Program-made: the position numbers and the translations under genes | The notes under the pieces: model-generated | What the model saw: the letters and a program-made list of their open reading frames with translations, nothing else | Told to the model about the DNA's origin: nothing | Databases searched by the model: none | Assembly: GCA_963575745.1 (NCBI GenBank) | Contig: CAUYUJ010016158.1 | Location: forward strand, 196,001-260,000 | DNA: 64,000 nt | Direction of reading: 5' to 3' | Source: Prorocentrum cordatum | Taxonomy: Eukaryota > Sar > Dinophyceae > Prorocentrales > Prorocentraceae | Shown: in pieces, positions 21,691 to 32,340 of the stretch | Numbering within the stretch: position 1 is the stretch's first letter | Layout of the letters: each line of letters opens with the position of its first letter

Positions 21691-23480
21691 CCCTTTCGGA
21701 ATTGTATTAAAGCAGAAATCTGCTTCCAAGAGAGCACCCAGTACTCAACAGGCCTCGTCTCCAAGAAAGCACCCGGCACTCAACAGGCCCCGCCTCCAAG
21801 AGAGCACCCAGTACTCCACAGCCTCCGATACCAGAGAGGCTCCTTCAAAGTTGCATTAAAAAAGAAATCCGCCTCCAAGAGAGCGCCCGCTACTCAACAG
21901 GCCCCGTCTCCAAGAGAGCACCCAGTACTCAACGGTCCCCGCCTGCAAGACAGCACTCGGCACTCAACAGGCCCCGCCTCCAAGAGAGCGCCCAGTGCTA
22001 CACAGCCTCCGATGCCAGAGAGGCCCCTTCGAAGTTGCATTCAAAAAGAAATCCGCCTCCAAGAGAGCACCCAGTACTCAACATGCCCCGTCTCCAAGAG
22101 AGCGCCCAGTACTCAACAGGCACTGCCGCCAAGACAGCACCCGGTACTCATCAGGCCCCGCCTCCAAGAGAGCACCCAGTACTCCACAGCCTCCGATGCC
22201 AGAGAGGCCCCTTCGAAGTTGCATTAAAAAAGAATTCCGCCTCCAAGAGGGCACCCAGTACTCAACCGGCCCCGGTTCCAAGAGGGCACCCAGTACTCAA
22301 CAGGCCCCGTCTCCAAGACAGCACTCGGCACTCAACAGGCCCCGCCTCCAATAGAACACCCAGTACTCCACAGCCTCCGATGCCAGAGAGGCCCTTTCGA
22401 ATATGCATTCAAAAAGGAATCCGCCTCCAAGGGAGCACCCAGTACTCAACAGGCCCCGTCTCCAAGAGGGCACCCAGTACTCAACAGGCCCCGTCTCCAA
22501 GACAGCACCCGGTACTCGACAGGCCCCGCCTCCAAGAGAGCACCCGGTATTCCACAGTCTCCTGCACCAGAGAGGCCCCTTCGAAGTTGCATTAAAAAAG
22601 AATTCTGCCTCCAAGAGAGCACCCAGTACTCAACAGGCCCCGTCTCCAAGAGAGCACCCGCTACTCAACAGGCCCCGTCTCCAAGACAGCACCCGGTACT
22701 CAACAGGCCCCGCCTCCAAGAGAGCACCCAGTATTCCACAGCCTCCGATACCAGAGAGGCCCTTTCGAAGCTGTATTAAAAAAGAAACCGGCTCCAAGAG
22801 AACACCCAGTACTCGACAGGCCCCGTCTCCAAGAGAGCACCCAGTATTCAACGGGCCCCGTCTCCAAGACAGCACTCGGTACTCAACAGGCCCCGCCTCC
22901 AAGAGAGCACCCAGTATTCCACAGCCTCCGATACCAGAGTTGCCCCTTCGAAGTTGTATTAAACGAGAAGTCCGCCTCCAAGAGAGCACCCAGTACGCAA
23001 CAGGCTCCGTCTCCAAGAGGACGCCCAGTACTCAACAGGCCCCATCTCCAAGTCAGCACTCGGTACTCAACAGGCCCCGCCTCCAAGAGTGCACCCAGTA
23101 TTCCACAGCCTCCGATACCAGAGAGGCCCCTTCGAAGTTGTATTAAAAAAGAAAGCCCGGCTCCAAGAGAGCACCCAGTACTCGACAGGCCCCGTCTCCA
23201 AGAGAGCACCCAGTACTCAACAGGCCCCGTCTCCAAGACAGCACTCGGTACTCAACAGGCCCCGCCTCCAAGAGAGCACCCAGTACTCCACAGCTTCCGA
23301 TATCAGAGAGGCCCCTGCGAAGTTGCATTAAAAAAGAAAATCGCCTCCAAGAGAGCACCCAGTACGCAACAGGCTCCGTCTCCAAGAGGGCGCCCAGTAC
23401 TCAACAGGCCCCATCTTGAAGACAACACTCGGTACTCAATAGGCCCCGCCTCCAAGATAGCGCCCAGTACTCGACAGCCT
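21690..23480. repeat. 184-bp higher-order satellite made of 35-bp units
   Basis: The marker TTCGAAGTTGCATTAAAA recurs at about 21853, 22037, 22221, 22405, 22589, 22773, 22956, 23140 and 23325, nearly always 184 bp apart. Each 184-bp unit is four 35-bp units (CTCCAAGAGAGCACCCAGTA, then CTCAACAGGCCCCGT) plus one diverged 44-bp unit. The first interval (21704 to 21853) is 149 bp, exactly one 35-bp unit short. Neither 35 nor 184 is a multiple of three, so long ORFs in three frames are artefacts of the repeat. Confidence 0.95.
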
Positions 23481-23520
23481 CCGGTACCAGCGATACCAGG
23501 AGGGAGGGGGATGGGGAGGG

Positions 23521-23700
23521 ACAGGAGGAGGAGGAGGAGGAGGAGGAGGAGGAGGAGGAGGAGGTGGAGGAGGCTGGGGAGGGGGGAGGAGGAAGAGGAG
23601 GAGGAAGAGGAGGAGGAAGAGGAGGAAGAAAGGATGAGGAGGTCGGGGGGGGGAGGAGCAAGCGGAGGAGAGGGAGGATGAGGGGGATGAGGAGGCGTGG
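23521..23700. repeat. (GGA)n microsatellite
   Basis: Purine-only on the + strand, pure GGA at 23527-23565 and interrupted with GAAGA and GGG further on. Confidence 0.9.
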
Positions 23701-23759
23701 TGGTGTTGCATGTGTGGCGTGGTGCGGTGGTGCTTCTGATCTCGCGGGCGCCCGCCCGC

Positions 23760-24140
23760 CCGACTCGCCGCCCGCCCGTTGGGGCCCCGCCCGCCGCCCG
23801 ACTCGCACGCCCGTTAGGGTCTCTCGCCCGACCCGACCCGCCCGTTAGGGTACGCACGTGCCAACTCGATGATGCATCATACTTTAATGTCCCACCCGCC
23901 CGACCCGACCCGCCCGTTAGGGTACGCACGTGCCATTTCGATGGGGCATCATAATTTAATGTCCTGCCCGCCCGACCCGACCCGCCCGTCAGGGTGCGCA
24001 CGTGCCAACTCGATTATGCATCATATTTTATTGTCCCACCCGATCGACCCGACCCGCGCGTTAGGGTACGCACGCGCCAGCTCGATGATTCATCATACTT
24101 TAACGTATCGCCCGACCCGACCCGCCCGTTAGGGTATGCC
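23760..24140. repeat. 72-bp tandem repeat with palindromic core
   Basis: GTTAGGGTACGCACGTGCC begins at 23844, 23916, 23988 and 24060 (72 bp apart) and again at 24128. Each unit holds ATGATGCATCAT or a close relative, a 12-bp palindrome, and CGCCCGACCCGACCCGCCC. The GTTAGGG is not a telomere repeat, since it occurs once per 72 bp. Confidence 0.93.
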
Positions 24141-25190
24141 TGTGTGGTACCCCGCCGGCTTGATACCCCCCCCGGGGCCCCCACTACCAAGCCAGCGGCC
24201 GCTGGCTTGGTACCCTCGCAGGCTTGGTACCCCCACAGGGGATCCCCCCTGCCAAGCCAGCGGCCGCCGGCTTGGTACCCCGCCGGCTTGGTACCCCCCT
24301 CCCCCCCAGGGGCTCCCCCCTACCAAGCCAGCGGCCGCCGGCTTGGTACCCCGCCGGCTTGGTACCCCCGCAGGGGGCTCCCCCCTACCAAGCCAGCGGC
24401 CGCCGGCTTGGTCCCCCCCCCCAGGGGCTCCCCCCTACCAAGCCAGCGGCCGGCGGTTGGGTGCCCCCCCAGGAGCTCACCCCTACCAAGCCAGCGGCCG
24501 CCGGCCTGGTACCCCGCCGGCTTGCGTACCTCTTCCCGGGGGCTCTCCCCTACCAAGCCAGCGGCCGCCGGCTTGGTACCCCGCCGGCTTGGTACCCCCC
24601 AGGGGCTCCTCCCTACCAAGCCAGCGGCCGCCGGCCTGGTATTGGTACCCCCCGGGGGTTTCCTCCCCTACCAAGCCAGCGGCCGCCGGCTTGGTACCCC
24701 GCCGGCTTGGTACCCCCCAGGGCCTCCCCCCTACCAAGCCAGCGGCCGCCGGCTTGGTACCCCCCCTTGGTACCCCCCCGGGTTCTCCCCCTACCAGCCA
24801 GCGGCCGCCGGCTTGGTACCCCGCCGGCTTGGTACCTCCGCCACCACTCCTCTTACCAAGCCAGCGGCCGCCGGCTTGGTACCCCCCAGGTGCTCCCCCC
24901 TACCAAGCCAGCGGCCGCCGGCTTGGTACCCCGCCGGCTTGGTCCCCTCCAGGGCCCCCCCCCTTACCAAGCAGCACCCGCCGCCAGCTTGGTTACCCCG
25001 CCGGCTTGGTACCTCTTCCCCGGGGGCTCTCCCCTACCAAGCCAGCGGCCGCCGGCCCCCGCCGGCTTGGTACCCCCAAGGGGCTCCTCCCTACCAAGCC
25101 AGCGGCCGCCGGCTTGGTATTCCCCCCCGCCAGCGGCCGCCGGCTTGGTACCCCGCCGGCTTGGTACCCCCCCAGGGGTTCCCACCTACC
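24141..25190. repeat. Palindromic NotI-bearing satellite
   Basis: At least 15 units carry TACCAAGCCAGCGGCCGCCG followed by GCTTGGTA, so TACCAAGCC and GGCTTGGTA form an inverted repeat around GCGGCCGC. Most units then repeat CCGCCGGCTTGGTACC and a C-rich spacer of variable length; unit length is about 90-115 bp. Long ORFs in two frames on both strands follow from the absence of stops, not from coding. Confidence 0.95.
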
Positions 25191-25850
25191 ATGCCAGCGC
25201 CGGCTTGGTAGCCCGCCGCTTGGTATCCGGGAACCCCTCCCCCCCCCCTCCCGCCCTCCCACGATGCCGCCGGCTTGGTACCCCGCCGGCTTGGTACCTC
25301 CCCTCGCCGCCCGCCCCCTACCAAGCCAGCGCCGGCTTGGTACCCCGCAGGCTTGGTATCCGGGAGCCATTCCCCCCCTCCCGCGCTCCCGCTATGCCGC
25401 CGGCTTGGTACCCCGCCGGCTTGGTACCCCCCGCAGCTCGCCCCCTACCAAGCCAGCGCCGGTTTGGTACCCCGCCGGCTTGGTATCCGGGAGCCCTTCC
25501 CCCCCCCCTCTCCCGCTCTCCCACGATGCCGCCGGCTTGGTACCCCGCGGCTTGGTACCTCCCCCCGCCGCCCCCGCTACCAAGCCAGCGCCGGCTTGGT
25601 ACCCCGCCGGCTTGGTATCCGGGAACCCCTCCCCCCCCTCCCGCGCTCCCGCGATGCCGCCGGCTTGGTACCCCGCCGGCTTGATACCCCCGCAGCCCAC
25701 CCCCTACCAAGCCAGCGCTGGCTTTGTACCTTGCCGGCTTGGTATCCGGGAGCCCTTCCCCCTTCCTCCTCCCGCCCTCCCACGATGCCGCCGGCTTGGT
25801 ACCCCGCTGGCTTGGTACCCTTCCGCCGCCCCTCCCCTACCAAGCCATCG
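25191..25850. repeat. Second subfamily of the palindromic satellite
   Basis: The units change to about 145 bp: GATGCCGCCGGCTTGGTACC, a C-rich spacer, CCAAGCCAGCGCCGGCTTGG (a shorter dyad without the NotI site), then GGTATCCGGGAGCCCTTCCC and CCCGCGCTCCC. Four to five copies. Confidence 0.93.
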
Positions 25851-25865
25851 CCCGGCGTGCACTCT

Positions 25866-26222
25866 GCTGAGTTGAGGATGCGCGCGCGTGGACAACGCGC
25901 TACGACAATTGAAACCAGAAATTGCATATTACGCCATTTTCTTCGCGTCATGGAAACTGAAGTCGAAAGGTTAGACATACCTTTGGTATTCACGCGGCTG
26001 CTGCATGCAGCTCTGTTTGTCGCCAATGCGTTCACCTTCTTCAATGAGGTGGCTCCATGCAACGCTCTGTTTGGACGGCAACCAGCAATTCTTCCTGACT
26101 TGCATGTTCTGGACCATGAGCAGCCGACAGAGACATCTGATCATTCCCGAGAACAGGTGATTCGCCGGGCATGCATTGAAGCTATCACACAAGCAACTGC
26201 AGTAGCCAAAACCAATCAAGGC
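25866..26222 (+). pseudogene. LTR-retrotransposon Pol remnant, region after the integrase core
   Basis: The frame encodes ETRNCILRHFLRVMETEVER, then LVFTRLLHAALFVANAFTFF, NEVAPCNALFGRQPAILPDL and REQVIRRACIEAITQATAVA. The order (a basic-acidic helix, a hydrophobic helix with Asn, a xxP-x-x-A-[LV]-[FY]GRxPxxLP motif, then R..A.....A......A) is that of retroelement Pol just C-terminal to the integrase catalytic core. Neither integrase catalytic residues nor reverse transcriptase remain; both sides are cut by satellite (palindromic array upstream, GGCCTCTTGG words downstream). Copia versus gypsy cannot be decided from this piece. Confidence 0.6.
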
Positions 26223-27290
26223 CTCTTGGGCGATCTTTGGGGGCGCTTGGGCCGTCTCGGGCCGTCGGAAGGCCGATAACAAAGCAAATGCCACAGTCCT
26301 TCAACAACTCTTGGGAAGTCAATGCTTTTGGCCTTTTCGGCCCTTCCTGGGGGCCCTCTTGCAAGCCTCTTGGGTTGTCTTGGGCTATCTTACGGCCATC
26401 TTCGGCCGTTTTGGTGGGCCCCTGGCCCGCCCGACGCCGTCGGAAGCCGTTTGGGGCCCCTTTGGGCTGACTTTGGGCCCTCTTGGAATGTTCCACGGCC
26501 GTTGGGGTCTTGAAAGCCTCCTGGGCCGTCCTGGGGGCCTCTTGGGGCCGTCTTGGGGGCCTCTTGGGCCTTCTGGGGCCCTCTTCGGCGATCTTTGGGC
26601 GATCTTTGGAGGCTCTTGGGCCGTTTCGGGCCGTCGGAAGGCAGAAAATAAACGCATGTCAGAATCTTTCAAAAACCTAATGGCAAAAAGTGTTTTTGGC
26701 CCTTTTCGGCCTCTCTGGAGGCCCTCTTGGAGGCCTCTTGGGCCGTCTTGGGCCAGCTTCGGGCTAACTTCGGCCATCTTGGTGGGCTCCTGGCCCGTCT
26801 GGCGCTGTCGGAAGCCGTTTGGGGGGCCTCTCTGGGCCGACTTGGGGCCCTCTTGGGGTGCTCCAGGGCCTCTTAGAGGCCATCTTGGGCGTGCCCTCTT
26901 GGGGCCGTCTTGGGGGCCTCTTTGGCAGTCCTGAAGCCATCTTGGAGGCCTCTTGGGCGCCGTGGGGGCGATGTTGGGGGCCTCTTGGGCCGTCTTGGGT
27001 CGTCGGAAAGCCGAAAAGGAGCATATGCGAAACAGCCTTAAACACCTAAGGGCAATTAAGGATTTTGGCGTCGTCGGACCTCTTGGAGGCCTCGCGGGCC
27101 GTCTGCGAGGCCTCTTGGGCACCTCTTGGGCCATCTTGGGCCGTCTTGGAGGTATCTTGGGCGGACTTGGAGGCATCTCCTCTTCTCTTGGGCGGACGTG
27201 GAGGCCATCGGAGGTCATCTTGGAGGCCATCTTTGGCCAACGTGGCCATCATGGAGGCCATCTTGAGCCATCTTGGAGGAAACATTACGC
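26223..27290. repeat. 369-bp tandem units of GGCCTCTTGGG words
   Basis: CGTCGGAAGGC-type markers begin at 26263, 26632 and 27001, exactly 369 bp apart twice. Each unit is an A-rich segment of about 70 bp (with CTTTCAAAAACCTAATGGCA or a variant) followed by about 300 bp of GGGCCGTCTTGG and GGGCCTCTTGG words. Homologous A-rich segments occur at 28490-28530 and 29600-29640. Confidence 0.9.
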
Positions 27291-27826
27291 AATTGAGCTC
27301 CTTTCCGGGTGGCCGGCGGGCCGGGCCGAAGCCCCAGGGGGAGTTCTTTTGGACAAAGAACCAAAACCCCAACCGAGAAGACTCAGCACGCCAGGCGCCC
27401 TTGCGATGAATCGACAGGGGGCGGCAGATCTAGAGTGGCCTTCGGCCCATCCCGCCTCCGTGCCTTGGTCATGTGCCAGAGGCCTTCGAAGGCCTCTGGC
27501 AGTTTCTTTGGGGACCCTAACGGCTACGACTTTTCGCCAATCGACTTGCAACGGCCGGGCCATATACATTGAGGTACATTCAGTTGGAGCAAGTCGTGGA
27601 CGCTCCAACGCCAGACGAGGGACAACTGAATTCATTATACCCTGAACGATGGAGACTTCCCGGGGGAGGGGGAAACGGGGCGGTCGGTTTTCAAAATGTC
27701 CTCCCTGGTGCCCCTCTCCCTCCAGGTTCCATGACGATCCGATCCGTCCGATTCGACATCGATTCCAACTGGCCCGATTCGACTCGATTTCGGTTTCCGA
27801 GCGATGTTTCCATCGATTCGATTTCG
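27291..27826. other. Unique-looking sequence with a 28-bp palindrome
   Basis: Short ORF pieces (for example LEQVVDAPTPDEGQLNSLYP near 27575-27640) look protein-like but I recognise none. From 27735 the sequence becomes CGATTCGATTTCG-rich, a word also seen at 31300-31360 and 32420-32500. Confidence 0.4.
27474..27501. repeat. 28-bp perfect palindrome
   Basis: The left half is TGCCAGAGGCCTTC and the right half is its exact reverse complement with no spacer. Confidence 0.93.
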
Positions 27827-28934
27827 ATTCCTCTCGCTTCGCGGGGTGCACGTCCGGAGCACGTACAGTCACGTCGCGGGGCCTTCTGGGAGCCTCTTGG
27901 GGGCCTCCTGGAGGCCTCTTGGGAGCTTCTTTGGGCCTCTTGGGGGCTTCTTCTGGCCTCTTCCCCCCCTTTTTTGACTCCCTCCCCATCTTCCCTTCCA
28001 GCGCTGGCTCTAATCATGGGCGCCGCCGTGACCAACTTCCACCTGGCTGGCGCTGCGCCGCAGTTCGTCCAGGGGGGGAAATAATATTACACTCCAGTCG
28101 CTATGTGGCCTTTGGGGGGCTTCTTTGGGGCCTTTTGGAGGCTTCTTGGGGACTTTTCGGAGGTCTCTGGGGGGCTTTTTGGGGCCATTTGGGGGCCTCT
28201 TGGTGGCCTCTTGGGGCCTCTTGGGGGCGTCTTGGGCCGTCTTGGGGCGCTTTCGCGCCGTTTGGCCCCTTCGGAGGACTTTTTGGGGGCCTCTCGCGGC
28301 CGCCTTGGGGCCCTCTTGGGGTCCTCTTGGGCCGTCTCAGGGGTTTCTTGGGCCGTCTTGGGGGCCTCTTTGGGCCGTCTTGTGGCCCTTTGGGGCCGTC
28401 TTGGGGCCCCCTTGGGTGTTTCTTGGGCCTTCTTGGGGCCATCTTGGAGGCTGCTCGGGCCGTCATGGGCTTCGGAGAGGCGAAAAAGGCGAGAAAGCTA
28501 AAATCTTTCAAAAACGTAAGGAAAGTCTATGTTTTTGGCCTCTGGAGGCGCTCTTGTGGGCGCTCTTGGAGCCCTCTTGGGCCGTCTTGGGTTCTTTTTG
28601 GGCCCTCTTGGGGCCATCTCGGGCCGTCTTAGGGCCGTCTTGGGCCGTCTTGGGGCCATCTGGAGCCGTCTTGGGGCCCTCTTGGATCCCCAAAAGGCTC
28701 AAGGTGCCCAAATCATCGGTTTTCCATAGGTTTTTCTAGATTTTGAGGCCCAGAAGGGGCCCTCCTCCTGAGGGTCGATGGAAGTGGCGCGACTCCAGGG
28801 GGGGGTAGGGGGGGACACATAATAATGTAACATGATACAATATGTAGGAATTATGCAAGCATTGGACACATTGGATCCATTGCGTTACAGCATCCGCGGA
28901 CCTGCCTCCGGCAACACGTCACTTCCGGACGTGG
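27827..28934 (+). repeat. 1.1-kb tandem duplication, copy 1
   Basis: Begins ATTCCTCTCGCTTCGCGGGG and ends with CACTTCCGGACGTGG. It matches 28935-30044 with only a few substitutions and homopolymer-length differences. The interior is mostly GGGGCCTCTTGG words with an A-rich segment (28485-28530) and a terminal AT-rich piece (28820-28880). ORFs within it are identical in both copies and low complexity. Confidence 0.95.
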
Positions 28935-30044
28935 ATTCCTCTCGCTTCGCGGGGTGCACGTCCGGAGCACGTACAGTCACGTCGCGGGGCCTTCTGGGAG
29001 CCTCTTGGGGGCCTCCTGGAGGCCTCTTGGGAGCTTCTTTGGGCCTCTTGGGGACTTCTTCTGGCCTCTTCCCCCCCTTTTTTGACTCCCTCCCCATCTT
29101 CCCTTCCAGCGCTGGCTCTAATCATGGGCGCCGCCGTGACCAACTTCCACCTGGCTGGCGCTGCGCCGCAGTTCGTCCAGGGGGGGAAATAATATTACAC
29201 TCCAGTCGCTATGTGGCCTTTGGGGGGCTTCTTTGGGGCCTTTTGGAGGCTTCTTGGGGACTTTTCGGAGGTCTCTGGGGGGCTTTTTGGGGCCATTTGG
29301 GGGCCTCTTGGTGGCCTCTTGGGGCCTCTTGGGGGCGTCTTGGGCCGTCTTGGGGCGCTTTCGCGCCGTTTGGCCCCTTCGGAGGACTTCTTGGGGGCCT
29401 CTCGCGGCCGCCTTGGGGCCCTCTTGGGGTCCTCTTGGGCCGTCTCAGGGGTTTCTTGGGCCGTCTTGGGGGCCTCTTTGGGCCGTCTTGTGGCCCTCTG
29501 GGGCCGTCTTGGGGCCCCCTTGGGTGTTTCTTGGGCCTTCTTGGGGCCATCTTGGAGGCTGCTCGGGCCGTCATGGGCTTCGGAGAGGCGAAAAAGGCGA
29601 GAAAGCTAAAATCTTTCAAAAACGTAAGGAAAATCGATGTTTTTGGCCTCTGGAGGCGCTCTTGTGGGCGCTCTTGGAGCCCTCTTGGGCCGTCTTGGGT
29701 TCTTTTTGGGCCCTCTTGGGGCCATCTCGGGCCGTCTTAGGGCCGTCTTGGGCCGTCTTGGGGCCATCTGGAGCCGTCTTGGGGCCCTCTTGGATCCCCA
29801 AAAGGCTCAAGGTGCCCAAATCATCGGTTTTCCATAGGTTTTTTTAGATTTCGAGGCCCAGAAGGGGCCCTCCTCCTGAGGGTCGATGGAAGTGGCGCGA
29901 CTCCAGGGGGGGGGGTAGGGGGGGAGACATAATAATGTAATTCAATACAATATGTAGGAATTATGCAAGCATTGGACACATTGGATCCATTGCATTACAG
30001 CATCCGCGGACCTGCCTCCGGCAACACGTCACTTCCGGACGTGG
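28935..30044 (+). repeat. 1.1-kb tandem duplication, copy 2
   Basis: Offset of 1108 bp for most of its length and 1110 bp at the end, because of two extra bases in a G run near 29910. It exits into TCTATAGGCTTACGCC at 30047, where similarity stops. Confidence 0.95.
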
Positions 30045-30117
30045 ATTCTATAGGCTTACGCCACATCCACCGACCCCTTGACTGAGTTCAAGGTCTTGAT
30101 GATGCTTTTCGGTATTT

Positions 30118-30273
30118 GGATGGTTCACGTCGCGCAGTTGGCAGGCCTTTCAATTCCGTGGCAAGTGCCAGAGGAAATTGCCGAAGTTGGCTTTCTCCGT
30201 GGACGCGAGCCACGTTGCACGTGACGAGAAGAAGGGAACTTTGAAATGCAAGGCATGCAAACGATACCAGTAG
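30118..30273 (+). CDS. Possible terminal exon, small basic Cys-containing ORF
   Basis: Too short for routine ORF calls. The + frame reads GWFTSRSWQAFQFRGKCQRK, then LPKLAFSVDASHVARDEKKG and TLKCKACKRYQ with TAG at 30271-30273. The CxxC and density of Lys/Arg look like the end of a nucleic-acid-binding protein. No start is visible and no partner exon is identified. Confidence 0.3.
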   Translation, partial: GWFTSRSWQAFQFRGKCQRKLPKLAFSVDASHVARDEKKGTLKCKACKRYQ

Positions 30274-30353
30274 GGCGCCCGTGCCATGGCCTGTATAAGT
30301 AGGGTGCGAGCGAGAGGGAGGACGAAGGCGATGAAACGAGGAACGCAAAGAAA

Positions 30354-31040
30354 ATGAAAACGGAAGAGGAGGAGGAAGAGGAGGAGGAGGAGGAGGAGGA
30401 GGAGGAGGAGGAGGAGGAGGAGGAGGAGGAGTCTCGATATGGTCTTGAGACGTCACGGGGGCGTTTTGGAGGTGGTGTAAGGGCCTGTTGGGGGTTGTCT
30501 GGGAGCCTGTTGGGCGCCTTTTTGGCCTCGCTTGGGGCTCCCTGGGGCCTTCTTGGGAGGTTTTTGCAGCAGGATGAGGGTATCTCGGAGCCAGAGGACC
30601 AACGAGTTGCCCTCTCGGCTCCCTCTTGGCGCCGTCTGGAGGCCCTCGTGGGCCGTGTTGGGCGCTTCTTCGGCCGTCTTTGGGCCCTCTTGGACCTCTC
30701 TCGGCAGTTGCCGAGGCCGTTCTGGGAGGACAGGGAAGGTCTCGTGGCCCGTGTCGGACGTTGCGAAAGCGCAAGGGGCCAATATGGTAAACATGAACGT
30801 ATTGCGAAGGGAGTGAGACGATTTCTGCTTCTTAGGGCTCGCTTGGGACGCTTCTTGGGGGCCTCTTGGGTCGTCTTGGGGGCTTCGGAGGCTGTCTGGA
30901 AATCATCGTGGGCGTCTTGGAAGGATATTTCGGCGACGCTCGTCGCCCTCTTGGACGGTCAGGGGGACGTTTTGGTGCCCTCTTGGCTCGTTTTGGGCCC
31001 TCTGTTCCCCCATGGCGCGTTCGGCGGTGGGTCGTGCCGT
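30354..31040. repeat. (GGA)n followed by degenerate G-rich words
   Basis: Pure GGA at about 30364-30432, then loosely repeated GGGGGCCTCTTGGG/GGGCGTTTTGGAGG words. A long ORF runs through it into the next satellite; I do not regard it as a gene. Confidence 0.75.
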
Positions 31041-31119
31041 GCGACGGGGGAGGGGGTGAAATTGTCGGTTTGGGGTCCCAGGGAGGGGCTTCTGGTGGGG
31101 GAAGAAACTCAGACGCCTA

Positions 31120-31400
31120 GAAACCCACAAATGGTCCGCGGATTTCGATCCAACATGTCCTCCCTGCTGCCTCCCCCTCGTTCTCGCCCCTCTTCCGCAA
31201 GGTTCCAGTCCGGCTCCGCGGGACAGCGGCAGCGAGGACTCGGGACTGGGGCGCACGAGCGCCCTCCTCCGGCGCTCCTGGCGCTCCGCGGAGCCGTTCG
31301 ATCGGGTCCGATTCGGTATCGGTTTCGGTCATTCCGATTCGATTCGATTTTGGTATTCCGACCATCAGATGCGGCCCGATGCTTGCGTTGCTTTGTTCCC
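31120..31400 (+). repeat. Dispersed repeat related to 27640-27840
   Basis: Shares ATGTCCTCCCTG, CCCTCTCCC-type, AGGTTCCA and the CCGATTCGATTCGATTT stretch in the same order as 27690-27830. A weaker relative is at 32420-32505. Confidence 0.6.
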
Positions 31401-31499
31401 CACATCCTAAGTGGGGTTCTTGTTTTCCCAGAACACCCTCTCCTTCCCACCCACCTCCCGCTCCATCTTCCATACAGCACAAACATATTCCTACCACAT

Positions 31500-32340
31500 A
31501 CACCATACCATACCATAGTTCCTACCACACATACCATACCATACCATACCAGGGAGGTCCCGCCTGAGCGAGGAGGGTATCCGCAAACCATACTATTTAC
31601 ATGGTTTCGTGCCCCTCCCACACCTCCAGGGAGGCCCCGCCTGAGCGAGGAGGGTATCCGCAACCATACTATTTACATGGTTTCGTGCCCCTCCCACCCT
31701 CCAGGGAGGCCCCGCCTGAGCGAGGAGGGTATCCGCAAACCATACTATTTACATGGTTTCGTGCCCCTCCCACCCTCCAGGGAGGCCCCGCCTGAGCGAG
31801 GAGGGTATCGGAATACCATACTATTTACATGGTTTCGTGCCCCTCCCACCCCTCCAGGGAGGCCCCGCCTGAGCGAGGAGGGTATCGGAAACCATACTAT
31901 TTACATGGTTTCGTGCCCCTCCCACCTCTCCAGGGAGGCCCCGCCTGAGCGAGGAGGGTATCCGAAAACCATACTATTTACATGGTTTCGTGCCCCTCCC
32001 ACACCTCCAGGGAGGCCCCGCCTGAGCGAGGAGGGTATCCGAAAACCATACTATTTACATGGTTTCGTGCCCCTCCCACCCCTCCAGGGAGGCCCCGCCT
32101 GAGCGAGGAGGGTATCCGAAAACCATACTATTTACATGGTTTCGTGCCCCTCCCACCCCTCCAGGGAGGCCCCGCCTGAGCGAGGAGGGTATCCGAAAAC
32201 CATACTATTTACATGGTTTCGTGCCCCTCCCACCTCTCCAGGGAGGCCCCGCCTGAGCGAGGAGGGTATCCGAAAACCATACTATTTACATGGTTTCGTG
32301 CCCCTCCTCCCTTCCAGCGGGGCCCCGCCAAAGCGAGGAG
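31500..32340. repeat. 75-77-bp tandem repeat, about ten copies
   Basis: Preceded by a CCATA pentamer run (31500-31550). Each unit contains CCCCGCCTGAGCGAGGAGGG and AACCATACTATTTACATGGTTT, in which AAACCAT and ATGGTTT can pair as a hairpin stem. Start points 31562, 31639, 31714 and onward to about 32320. The last unit is diverged. Confidence 0.95.

Noticed and set aside
21690-23480. CRISPR-like array of 35-bp repeats
   Set aside because: There are no unique spacers: units are head-to-tail with a fixed diverged 44-bp member. There are no cas genes and the context is eukaryotic.
23844-24140. Telomere-like CCCGTTAGGGT
   Set aside because: The word occurs once per 72-bp unit and not in tandem.
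24136-25875. 579-codon ORF (and an overlapping one of 486 codons) rich in Tyr-Gln-Ala-Ser and Pro
   Set aside because: It is the palindromic satellite read in frame. Two + frames and several - frames are equally open, and unit lengths are not multiples of three.
30354-32102. 582-codon ORF starting with poly-Glu
   Set aside because: Runs through a GGA microsatellite, degenerate G-rich words and a 75-77-bp satellite. No domain, and it changes character at each repeat boundary.
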